A DNA stretch of 64,000 nucleotides. It comes from Pegoplata infirma (lineage: Eukaryota > Arthropoda > Insecta > Diptera > Anthomyiidae). The first letter of the stretch is position 1, and every line of letters starts with the position of its first letter. The stretch is taken from the NCBI GenBank assembly GCA_963921195.1, contig OY992539.1, positions 216,362,314 to 216,426,313 of the forward strand, in the 5' to 3' direction. The position numbers were made by a program, and so were the translations under genes. A model generated the notes under the pieces. It did no database searches. It was not told the origin of the DNA and saw only the letters and a list, made by a program, of their open reading frames with translations. Shown in pieces: positions 1-13,000 of this stretch.

Positions 1-70
1 AGATAAATAAATAGTTAAATAGAAGATAATTAGACAAATAGATAAATAAATAGATAAATATTGAAATATA

Positions 71-752
71 GGCACACCCCACTTCAAACAATTTTAGGTT
101 TTGTAAAACTAGTGACAAAATCGGGTAATGGCATTTCGCACCTCCTTTTTTAAAATTCGTTAACATAAAAATCCTAGTTGATCCTGTTTTCGAGTTATTG
201 CTAAATAATTACGCTGTTCGACAACAATAACCCCTCAGTGAAATATCTCTTGATTCCAAATCTGCCATCCAAATTTTTCTAACAGATAATCTTTTTAAGA
301 TATTCAGTGTCAAAAAAACCAATAATTTTTTTATAGGTCCCCTGTTACATATTCTTACGTTGGTTTAAAAAAAAGGATTTGATTTCAAATGAAATTCACC
401 TCTTGATTCCGTTCTCGAGATATTCACGTAAAAAAATGTTAAACTCAAATATTTTAAAAACAACATGCAAGAAAAATTTGGTTTTCAGTTTTGGAATCAG
501 GAGGTCCAATTTAATGGACCGAATATTTCAAAAGCGGTACGTGATAGAAAAATTTGGATGGCAGATTTGGAATCAGGAGAGCAAAATCTATAAGAATCAG
601 ATATTTAACGGGGATTTTTAACTCGAAAACAGGATCAGTTAGGATTTTCGTGTTAACGATTTTTAAATCTCTAAAAAGGAAGGAATGAAATGTCATTAAC
701 CGATTTTGTCACCAATTTTACAAAACGTAAACATACTTAAAGAGGGGTGTGT
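71..752. mobile_element. Foldback (long inverted repeat) element, TA-flanked
   Basis: The left end (GGCACACCCC... GTGACAAAATCGG, 71-133) is matched in reverse complement at 700-752. The arms continue inward, including a pair at 254-290 and 547-580 reading CTGCCATCCAAATTT in one direction and its complement in the other. Arms are about 250 bp and the flank is TA on both sides. Short frames inside are by-products of the inverted arms. It lies in the intron after Plod exon 8. Confidence 0.65.
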
Positions 753-950
753 AGAAATACATAAATATATAAATAAATATAAATTAAGAATTAAATTGCG
801 GCTTAATACATTCAACATTTTTATCTTTAATTGAAATTTTTTTAAATTATGTCCATTACCCCAAGTTTTCACCGTTTGTCTTTTTAATCAATTGTCATCT
901 CAAACATTTTTTTAGTTCCGGTTTTATACATACTATTTTCTTTTACTTAC

Positions 951-1077
951 CGATTGTCGTAATGAATCACACATGGCCATATCGGGGTCATAATATGTAT
1001 GCTCATAGTTGATAAATTTAAATGCAGTATTTTTGATCAAATAAATGCTCGAGACATAGGGTACATTCCAGATGCCA
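951..1077 (-). CDS. Plod: Plod exon 8, on the far side of a 13.8-kb intron
   Basis: This 127-nt exon encodes [19 protein letters not shown], then about 15 divergent residues, then [15 protein letters not shown], a characteristic PLOD segment. Acceptor TTTTCAG and donor GTAAGT flank it. Its first base completes the split Ile codon left by exon 7, which fixes the join. No exon 9 was recognised in bases 1-950. Confidence 0.9.
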
Positions 1078-4000
1078 CTGAAAATAAACATAAAAAAACG
1101 AGAGACAAATTTTAATAAAAGTAAAAAAAGACCTGAAAAACAAAAAATCGCAATAAACAAGAAAATACGTCACAATACAATAAAATCCACAAAAACAGTT
1201 TTATTTAAATTAATTCATTCGAGGAATAATAAGATTAAAAAGATCACAAAGTAATATGAGTAGTTTTCACACACAACAAATTTCCAACATCCAACATCAC
1301 CATGATCAAAATAATGGACCTCAACTCAATTGGTTCAGTTTGTAAAACACATTTGAACCCTAAACACAGCGGTAGAAGAACAGTAAACAAAAAATAAATC
1401 ACATTAATTTACTAGAAAAAATCGTAATAATAAAATAAAAAATTGCATGCTGCTTTGAAAATTTTCATATTTTTAGGTCAAAAATAGTAATAAAACAACG
1501 TGTAAATTTTTTTTTATCGAGATTTTAAAATAAAATGAATTTGAATATTTTGCCTATAAAAATTATATTATTAACTGTAATTTTAATCAGTTATGGTAGG
1601 GATATTGAAGCTCAACGTAAGTAAACAAAAAGAAAAATAAAAAAAAAATCAATACAATAAAATTGTAATAAATTTTTTACAGGAAACGTAGGTGGTCGTG
1701 GTGTTTTGAGACGAAATTACACGGGTAAGAAACCGGCATTAATACAACATCGTACACCAGATGCAGCAAATTATTATGATCATGAAAATGTAAGTTTTAG
1801 AATTGATACATTTTTAAAGGTAAAAACTTAATTTTTTTTTAATCAAACGTTTACAAAAGCTGTGTTTTTTAATGACTTGGATTAGGATTTTCCATATAAA
1901 CAAGTGGAATAATTTAATTTTAATCACTGCATGGTTTAACCCATCTACGGTTCATTCCGTTTTTATTCGCGGATAGTATACATATCAGGGGCGGATCCAG
2001 GGGAAGGCAATTTTTTTTTTTAACTCAAGATCAATTTTTTTAACCCTTTCCTGTATCAGGTTACAGATACGTTTCAAAACTAAAATTAATGACAACTGTT
2101 TCTAAACTCATTCTAGAACTATACACTAGTTTAAAGAGATTTTGATCCACATTTTGAAATTTATTTTCCATGTAAAAAATCGCGCTTAATCCGAAAGGGA
2201 AAGGAGGGGATAGGGATCAAATTTTTTGTTTTATAACTATTATTAGGTCACAAATCACGACAGTGAATAGAAACTGAAAGTCGTTTCAGCAGAAAATGTA
2301 TGGTCGTCAAAGGGTTAATAATTTTGGTGGTTTTACCATTACCAAAATTATAAACTTTTCGCATATGTATTCTAATTAAAAAAATTAATTGCGGTAAAAG
2401 TTTTGAAAAATGCACTTCAAAACTGCATTTTCATATAAAATGCATTTTTAAAACACGAATAATTTTGAATAATATTAATGTTATGTAAAAAATTTAAATT
2501 CGGCCTTGTCGAATGTGTTAATACCCGCCACAATGTAAACAAGATTATTTGCAAAAAAAAAAAAAAATGTTTGGAAAAAAATATCCGCGAAATTTTATTT
2601 TTTTTTAATGTTTGTTCTCGTTGATTTACCATTCGGCACCGAATTGTGTTCAAACATGTCAATCAATAGCAGAATTAAAGCATTTGTATTTTAAGGTTAT
2701 GTTGAATGTACTAAAATTTTTTGAGGTGTCCTTACATTTTCGTTCATAACTTTTAACCCTTTGACGACCATACATTTTCTGCCGAAGCGATTTTCAGTTT
2801 CTGTTCATTTTCGTGATCTGTGACCTAATAATAGTTACGAAACAAAAAATTGGACCCCTAACCCCTCTCCTACCCCTTATTTTTCTTGTTGAAAAAAGTT
2901 GCCCTTTGACAATTACGCAGTTCTGGCAAAAGCTGTTTGCTATTTGCTATGACTTTTAAGATCTGCAATTTAATAATAGTTACTCTAGAAGAATATGGAT
3001 CCCTAAACCCCCTTTTTACCCCTGTTTTTGCTCGACAAGTAAAGATCCTTTTGTGTCTTAAATACAGATTATTATTTTACAAACTTGGAGGGCTTATAGG
3101 GAATAAGTGGATGGAATTAGAGACTACCTGTTAACAAGGCTTTTGTTGCCCATACACTAATCTACAATTCATCTTCTAGCATATTTATCCTATCTTTTAC
3201 CTGAACAAAAATAATCGCCAAAATCTCTTTGGCAAGTATACTTGCCTGTGGTCGTTAAAGGGTTAAACCGCTCAAGAAAACAATAAGTATGGCCAATCGA
3301 AAAGCAAAACTTTTCGAATACAAAATATTAATATTAAATACAAAATTAAAGCTTTAAATTTTAATTTAAACAAATTCTAAGCTTTAAACATTGCTTTATA
3401 GTCTCTCTATTCCATAGTCTCTCTGTTCCATATTCTCTTAATTTTTAATTAAATTTTCTTTTTTGTTTATAGGGCGCCAAAATAATTAAATCATCACATT
3501 TTGAATTGGATTATACGTTGGGTCGCAAAATTACCTTCTTTTGTATGGCTCAGGGTAGGAAAATTAGCTTAAGTTTAAATTTTGTTAAAGCTTTTAACAC
3601 ATGTATTTAAATTTATTACAGGAAATCCACGTCCAACCATAACTTGGTTTAAAGATGGCGCTGAACTATATCAACATAGATTCTTTCAGGTAAGTTTTTT
3701 TTTTTTTTTTTTTAAAGATAATTGTACCAGAATGTTCAAATTTTCGTAAAGAAAATATGTCTTAAAGTTAAAGAATTTTTGCAAAGGAAATATGACTGAA
3801 ACCTTTTAAAAAAAAATATTTTTTGGGGAAATGTCTCAAACTCTTGGGATTTTTTAATTGAGAACTTTTCTATAAGGATAAAATATTAGAACCTGATAAC
3901 TGTTCTACTAAACCATTTTCAAATGTAATTGGAAGAATATCAACAAGAATTCGAACTTTATATTTAAAATAAAAAAAATTTCTTACTATTTTTTACTACA

Positions 4001-7000
4001 ACTGGAAAGTCTTGTTTACTTTTTGTATTGAAAATTTCCAGCTATAGTAAAATGAGTAAAAAATAGTAGATTGTAGTTAGGTAATCGAATAGACCTATTA
4101 TTTGTATTTTATTTAAAATTTTAAAACCGATTGGAATTCGAAAAGAACAAGTGAGAGTGTAAAATTTGTCTGTGGCAATTCTTCTATACAATCCTACCAA
4201 ATTTACCAATTTCATCTTTTTCTAATTTTAAATGATTTTTTTCGAATTTCAGTTGATCTTTTAACAATTTCAATTGATTTTTTACGAATTTCTGTTGATC
4301 TTTATTAAATTTGACCTATTTTAAACAGTGTTTTCAAATTTTAAATGCAATTGTCAAGAAATTTTTGTCATCTTATTCAAAATACACATTTGACTGATTT
4401 TTGCAATTATTTGATTAAAATTTTTCTTATCTTCTTTTAGGTCCATGAATCTCATATTGATAATAATATTATAAAATCCAAAATGGAAATAGATCCCACT
4501 ACACAAATGGATGCAGGTATTTCGATTTGTTTTATTAATTTAATATGGAAATCTAAATTCACTTTTTAATTTTTCAGGTTATTACGAATGCCAGGCTGAT
4601 AATATTTATGCCATAGATCGTCGTGGTTTTCGTACTGATTATGTTATGGTTAATTTTTAAATGTTCACTGATTAGTTAATAAAATTTTTGTATACGATTT
4701 TTTTTTTCAAAATTAATTAAAAAAACTAAAACAAAATTTTAGTGTCAAAAAAAATATGCCGTTTTTTAATTAATAACCCAAACTGTTGCACAGTGTAATA
4801 TTATTAAGAAAAACTTTCAAATTCCCCCTTTCAAACGATATGTTTTTGATGTAGTGTCTGCATTGTCAATCGTTTTCGTTTAACGTGATTGTAGAGGTAA
4901 TTAATCAAGCTTTAATTTAAGCTTAGTGGCTTTCAGATTGTGTAAAAATTAAATGTGCCACGAGTGTCGAAAAAGAAATTGAAATTATTAAAAGACTTTT
5001 TTTACAAAAATATTTTTAAGGCCGCTGTTCCAACAAAAAAGTAATTCACATAAAAATGTGAAAATGAAAATTTCCGAATTTTTTTAGTGTTCTAGATTTC
5101 ACATCCGAATTTCTTTTTCGTTTTGTTTCACATAAATAAAATTTGGTGAAAGTAAACGAATGCACTTTTTTCCATATAAAATTTTAATTATTTGATTTCA
5201 ACTTTGAATGAAAACGTGATCAACAAAACACTAAACTTGATTTCATGTGATTCGGAAATTTTCATGTGAATTGAAAAGTTGTGAGAGACAGAACAGAAAC
5301 CTAAGTCCATTTTTTCCAAAGTTTATATTCAGTTATTAACAAATTTTCTCAACCACCAAACAAAAAGGAAAATTTTTTAAATTCAGTCGACGAAATCCGA
5401 ATTTTTGGATTTCCAATTCTGTTGACCACTAATTTTTTGGTAAACAAAGGAAATCTTTAATCATTTTAATATCTCATTACTGTATACTTAGGAGTACTAA
5501 AATTATTTAAACGATAAAATATTTTCACCAAAAATTTTGGTCAAAATATCGAAGGCCAAAAAATGTTTATTTCGTCTACTGTATTTAAAAAATTTTGTTT
5601 AGGTCGTTGGAGAAAATGCTTGGAACTAAAATACAAACTATTAGATTTTTTTTTTAAATTTTTAATGTTTAAGATTGGAAAAAATAGATTTCAAAATTTT
5701 CTAAAAAAGACCTTTCAATAATTTCAACTTCTATTTCGACCCTCGTAGCACATTTAATATTTACTCTGTTTGGACGACATTAATCTGAAATTAAAGCTTA
5801 ATAAATTATCTACATAACACTTTTTACAAAAACACGTGTATGATAATAATTAGGGGTGTTATTGTTAACTTTGTCTTGATAGAATATGCTACAGTTAATT
5901 TTGAAAATTTAATCTGCGGGTATCTTTATTTTTTTAAGAATTTAGGAGAGATAAAAAAAATGCAGTCGGAATTTTTTTGAAAAATTTTTCGCTCCTTAGT
6001 GAGCGAATGAATGAAATCAGATTTGTAATATATTCTGCCAATTTTGATAAGCAGAAAAATTAGCACAAAGCGGATATTTTTTTTAAATACCGGCATTCTT
6101 TTTTTCTCCCCTAAATTCTTCAGAATACTAAAAATACCCGATAAACAGATGAACTTTCATGGTCACCAAACAAAGCCTAATATACACTTTTTGGGGTTCT
6201 TGACCGATATTTCGATGTGCAACATACGAAATGACAGATTCAACATAACCCCATTTTTAATGCAGATTATTAGTGTCCGACCGAATATTCGGCTTCGGCC
6301 AAGAAGCACTATTCGGTCACTATTCGGCTTCGGCCACATTTTTGGCCGAATATGGCCGAATACTAAAAAAAAAAACTCAAAAAATTTTTTATTTACAAAA
6401 ATATCTAAAAAAAAAGTTTGTTGCTCAAAATAAATCGTTCTAGACAACATTTTTATACATTTGTGTATTCCGCCAAGTCGAGTTTTACTTATTTTCTTGT
6501 TTTTACTACGGTTTCGGCCGAATAGTGAAAATATGGCCGAATATTCGGCTTCGGCCAAAAAAGGTGTATTCGGTCGGACACTACAGATTATTAAACCCAA
6601 AATTAAATATGGAAAACCCCTAAAGTGGCAACATTCTGTAGTGAAAACAAATTGGACTTCTAATTCTGTTGTTGGCTCAATTACCTAATTTAAAATTTAA
6701 AACAACAAAAAAAACAAGAGTACAAAATGAAATTTGAGATTAAAAAAAGAGAAACGTTTAATAAAAATCATGAATGTGCAAAAAGAGTTGAAAAGCGAAA
6801 TTAAATTTAGAAAACAATGGGACAAATTACGCAAAAAGCGTTGAAATTTGTAGAGTATGTAGTTTTGTAGTAACAAAAAAATTTTTTTTTTACGTAAAGT
6901 AAATTATTTAGTAAGCAAGAAATTAAAATTTCTAACTGGGATATATCATGAATAGAGCGTCCCGAAATTTAATTTTTGTAGATTTGACCCAACAAAATAT

Positions 7001-10000
7001 GTGCAATTAGAACGCTTTTACGGGAAAATAATGAAAAAAATCAGCTTTCAAAGATTATTTAAAAAAAATACTGCGCAACTTGTAGCATCAGTTTTTTGAA
7101 AAACAAAAAAAATATTTTTTTTATTTAGATGCACTAATTGCAAGATTGAAATCTTTGGAAGCTGTAGAGAACTGTTGTTTTTTTTTTTAGTGTTCGTTAT
7201 TCTCTCCTTAAAAGGGTCCTAATTCCGCATCAAATTTTGAAAAAAGCGGAATTCGGGACGCGCTAATCATTAAACTATTTGTATTTTTTTTGTAGCTTTA
7301 GCTAAAGCTTAAATTTATATTATTAAAATACATCACTATTTAGTCTAAGTGCTAATTCATACCTTAAATTTTTATGACCTCCTTAAACTGAAGATGAAAC
7401 GACATTTTGAAGAACTCTTATATACCACGCTTTACCACCTACTGTTCCACTGTTCTTGAGATTACATTAAAAATGGCCCATGCAATTCTATTAAATATGT
7501 TAAAGAAACCCGAAGTGATATTTATATAAATATACAAATAAAAAAGCTTTGACCACTCAGACAGATTGGCTCGTTGTTGTGTTTGTTGTTTGCAACTTTT
7601 GTTTTTATGGGTTCCGGAAGGGGTGAATAGATATGATGAGTTAGGTGGAACAAAATCGCCACAAATCACTAAACAAATTAAACAATTGCTGTACTAATGT
7701 GTAGCTTGGGAAAGCTACGGTTAATATCATATAAGCAGCACAAACCATAGAATATAAAAATGATTTTAGTCGTCAAAAGTAAAGACTGCAGATTAAAACC
7801 AAATTTGTGTGATTAGAAAAACATTCACGGAAATTATAAGGCGAGTGTAGAACGCGTTGATTTTAAAACGTGTTGGCCTCAACAAAAAGCCTTATTTAGA
7901 TAAAAAAAATTATCTAAAATATAGAAAATCAAATAAAATTTTGAAGAAAATAAATATTTTTAAAGATGTCTATAAAATTTGTGGTTATATGTGTTTGTGT
8001 ATTAATATTAAGTAGTCCTGTTAGTGAAGGAAGACGTGGTCGTGGCAGAGGTCGTACCAAGTCTAGGGTACAAATTGGATTACCTATTACTGGCAAATAC
8101 AGAGATCCAGAATCAGATCAATATTATAATAATAACAATGTAAGTAGTAAAATGGTAAACAAATTTTGTGCGTAAAATTAATTACAATTAATAAGTCAGA
8201 AAAGCAAAAAAAAAAGGCGTCCAAGAGACCAATTTGTATAAATTAAATTAAAAAAACTTTGGAAAATTTGTAAATCCCTCAAAAAAAGTTATATTCACAG
8301 ATATTTGCAAAAATATGGAGTGCAAATTTTTGCTTTGAGGTCAACAACAATTTTTGGTAAAAAACAACTAAAATTTGAGTTTTAAACTGTTAATTACAAC
8401 TTTTACATGCTGTTAAAAAAAAAGTAAAAAAAGTACATAAATTTGTATTACAAAAAGCTTTTCTGACCGTTTCAAAACATTTCAGCCTTTTCAATTACTG
8501 ACTTTTTTAAAAAAATATATAAATATTACAAAAAGCTTTTAAGACTGTTTCAAATAATTTATGAAAATAATATATGTATACATATGCACTAATATCAATT
8601 CGATAAATTTCGTAAATATGATAAAAAAAAAAACTTTTTTTTAATTGATTCAATTACGTTTATGAAACTACATATTCATAAAATGTATGAAACAAAAAAA
8701 TATTGAGAAATGTTTTCACATAATTTATGAAAAATATCATCAAATTAGAGGAAAACTTCCAAAATGCAATAAAAACTTGAATTTATGAATTTTTTTAAAT
8801 AATGCATTTTATAAACTTTTAAGAAGTTTTTATAAAATTTATGAAAAATTTAACTTATCAAACACATAATAAAAATGTTCATAACATTTACGAAATTTTA
8901 TAACATTAATGAAATTTTCATAACGTTTATGAACTTATTTTTATAAAATGTATGTCACTTTTAAAAGATTTACAAAATTTTCATAATATATATGAAATTT
9001 TTATAACATTTTCATAAAAGTTATGAACATTTATACAATTTTCATAAATATATGAAATTTTTGTAAAAATTATGACTTTTTCAAAAAAAAATTACAAAAT
9101 TTGTATTACAGCTAATAAATTTCATACTTTTATGCATTTTTAATTAAAATTAAGAAATTTACTAAATTTGTCAAACACGTAATAAAAATTTTCATAACAT
9201 TTATTAAATTTTATAAAAGTTAAGGAAATGTTCATAACATCTATATACTTTTTATAAAATTTATGTCGTTTTTTAAAGACTTATGAAATTTTCATAACAT
9301 TTGTGTGTAATAAATTTATTTAAATAAAACACAAATATTATTTACAAAAGAAAATAAAAGAATGAATAAAATTTATTTTAAAAACTCAAAAATCAAAAAA
9401 TACTGAAATAATAAAATCAAAGAAAATGTGTTTTTTAAAAATTAAAAAATTGAAAAGTAAATTTAAAACAAGTGTTTATAGTGTTCCCACACATTCATGA
9501 AATTTTCATAACATTTATGAAATTTTTAGAACATTTATGAAATTTTTATAACATTTATGAAACTTTTATAACATTTATGAAATTTTTAGAACATTAATGA
9601 AATTTTTATAACATTTATGAAACTTTAATAACATTATTTCATTTTCATCAAAGTTATGGAATTTTTAAAACATTTGTCATTTTTTCATAGCATTTGTAAT
9701 TTCAATTTAAAAATGTTATGAAAATTTCAAAAATGTTATAAAAAAATGTATACATGTTGTGGTATGATTTTTTTTTTAATTATGACTTTTTGCAAATATT
9801 TATAAAATTTTCAAAACATTTATTTAGTTTTCATAATATTTATGAATTTATTACAACATTTATGTTTTTTTATAACATTTTTCATAACATTTTTGAAACT
9901 TTCACAACATTTATGAAAAATTTATAAAAAAATTTACTAAAAAAAAATCATAAGGCCCATTTTTACAAAAATTATTTTTTTTTTAATAAAATGCTGTTGT

Positions 10001-13000
10001 CTTTAATTTTATGATTTTCCATTTTTAAAATTCCTATTATTTCTCTTTACAGGGTGCAAAAATTTTACAAGCTTCCCATTTTGATTATGAATATGTTTTG
10101 GGTCATAAAATTGCTTTCTTGTGTGTAGCGAAAGGTAATCCACGCCCACAAATAACTTGGTATAAAGACGGTACCGAAATATTTCAACATCTTTATATGC
10201 ATGTAAGTGCTAACACAAATGCAAAAACGGAATAGAGGTTTTACTATTATAGGTTTTTACTATTCAATAAGATTAATCCATAGTACCTATAGGTATATTT
10301 TATTAAAATATATTTTAAAATTTCCGTTACAACTGTAAATATTGAAAATCTTACTGTAGAAACTATTATATATAGTGTAAACCCCCTTTTCTACTTCCGC
10401 CTTTTAACATTTCAAAAATAACTAATTTTCTATAATTAACTTCCTATTTCAGGTTCATGAATGGCGCATAGGGGATGATCGTGTTAAATCTAAAATTGAA
10501 ATTGATCCTGCTACTCAAATGGATGCTGGTTTATATGAATGTACTGCGGATAACATGTATTCTATAGATCGTCGCAGTTTTAAAACAGATTTTTCAATTG
10601 CTTTCGATTAAATTATGTTTACATACATATTTTTTTACTACATACTCTAAGCTGTGGAATTGTAAAAGAGGCGACGTATTGTTGATTTTGGGGGAAAACA
10701 AAAACCAAATTGTTCCAGAGAGAAAGAGAAAAAGAGATCAAGTGTTTTTAAAATGATAGAAAAGTACAAAGTCCAAGAATAATTTTTTTTTTTTTGTTTT
10801 TTTGTAAATTTTCAACAATAAATATGTTAAATTTTCTAAGAATATCAAGGGGTTTTTATACATTGTAAATGAATTAAAAACGGGTTAAAATGGGAGAAAA
10901 AGGTAGTTTTTATATCCCCGGAACTAACTATTATAAAAATTTTAAATTTTAAAATTTTGGCTCCTCCAGCAGAATAAACATCTTGAAAAAAAATAATTTT
11001 TATTTAGGGGCTGTAAAAAAGCAAAACAAGAAAGAAACTTTTAATATCCCCATAAACATATTTTTAAAAATCCTATTTTAAAGGGACAAAAAGAGAAAAA
11101 AGACAGATGTATAGGATGGGCACGTGCGCTAATTTTGACTTACGCAAAATTATTTTTTTCCTTTTGTACAATTTGTATATTAAAAGTGGTAATATTTTGT
11201 ATCTTTTAAAACAAAATTTTGATATAAGCCTAAAAAGTAGAGCGAGGTAAAGAAATTCTATTCTCTACAGATTTTGTTTACGTCTCACTACTTTTTAGTT
11301 TTATTCAAAAAAAATTCAATGCGTATGAAGAACACACAAATTTTAAAATTATCTACACTCTTTTTACTTATTGCAAATCACATAAGTGTGCAATTACAAT
11401 TCTGGCGTTGGCTTTGAATTTTGTGTAAAGAGAGGGCGTTTGATTTAAACAAAGGCTTTGGCTTTGAATTTTGTTCTGGCGTTTGTTTGTATACACACAC
11501 ACAAAGAAGAACAGAAATATAATTATTTGGTGGAAGAAAAATAAATTTTTCCTGAAAATTATTTTTTTTTCGGTGAAACATAAAACTCCTTTGGTTTTTT
11601 TAATGATATTTTTTTGATATTGGTTTTTTTTATAATAATTGGCAGTCAATTATGTTTTCACTTTCTTTTATATGTACTTTTCTTCTAATTTTCCAATACA
11701 CAGATGTGTTTCATAAACAAGATATGAAACACATCACAAAATCAACCCTTTTTTTGTAAAAGACTGGCAACGCCAAAGCAAGAAAAAAATACTCACGAGA
11801 GAGCAAAGCCAAGAAAATAGAATTGATTCTATTCTGGCTTTGAAACGCTAGCGTTGGCTTTGAATTTTGTTCTACATACAAAATGTATGGGAGCGAGCAA
11901 AATTCAAGGCCAACGCCAGAATTGTAATTGCACACTAAGGCTCTACCTCACTACTTCACTACCTCACTTCTAAACTGATTATGGCTTAAGAACCATTGGA
12001 TGATGTTATTTGGCACATACGACTCCAAAATACACATTTTTACGGGATTAGAGGGTGTAAATTAGTACCGTCAAAGGCAAACTGTTACGATAAGATTGAA
12101 TAAAACGATTTTCGATTTGTTGTGTAAAAATGGAGTGCATACTTTGAGGATAAAAGAAAAAATTATATTACGTAAGATTTTTGACTTTTTAGAAATGTTT
12201 CTAACAATTTCGAAAATTATTCGATTCAGTGGTATAAGAAAACTATTTTTTTTGATTGCAAAAAATTGAAAAATGTTAAAGTCTTTTAAAGTAAAATATA
12301 TTTTTTTTTCTCTGCCTAAACATATGCTTTAAAAAAATCTTGGTTTTTTATAAATAATTTTAAAAATAATATAGAAAATCTTATCGTGCAAATTGGCCTT
12401 ATACCCTGTTCTCACGAGCAGCTAAAAACGGTTTTAAACGACATTTGTTTTAACTTAAACAAAAGTGTTCACACGTGATTTCACTCGTTTTATTTTGGTT
12501 TTATGTTTTTATTTTGACATTTGCATTATCAGCTGATAAACATGTACACATTTCAACAACAAACGAAATTAAAATATTAAAATTATATTCATTAATTATA
12601 CATATAACTGTTTATAATGTTCAAGAATTGTTTAAAAATAAAAATAGCACGATTTTTTTTTGTATTATTTACATTTTAGTAATAAACAATGTTGCCAATA
12701 TTACTTAAATGCTTTAAAAACGCTGAACATACAAAAATACTCAATTCAACCCCTGGAATTCCGCTCGTTTTAAATCGTTTTAATTTTAAAACGAGCTAAA
12801 AACATTTTTATTTTGACATATTACAACAAAAAAATGTATGGTAAAACGAGTCATAAAAATGGTTTTTAAGCATAAAACGAAAAATGTTGCTAAAAATGGT
12901 TTTTAACTGTAAGTGAGAACAGGGTATTAATTTGAGATTAGCACATCAGCTGAATTTTAAGTGATTCACATAATTTTTAATATGAAAAATTAATTGCGCG

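Noticed and set aside
1..950. Plod exon 9
   Set aside because: No minus-strand stretch with the PLOD hydroxylase-domain residues was found; the segment is mostly a foldback element, so the remaining exons must lie beyond the window.
6044..6600. Overlapping 129- and 145-residue frames on opposite strands
   Set aside because: They run across the hAT-like MITE and its inverted repeats, with no recognisable domain, and similar frames appear in the second copy.
7439..7669. Minus-strand 76-residue frame upstream of nested gene B
   Set aside because: No recognisable motif, no signal of splicing to a neighbour, and composition like the surrounding AT-rich DNA; a coding role cannot be supported.
12475..12708. 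A conserved 77-residue protein, since a close copy exists at 40443-40688
   Set aside because: Conservation is explained by both lying in copies of the same MITE; start context and C-terminus shift by indels of single T residues.
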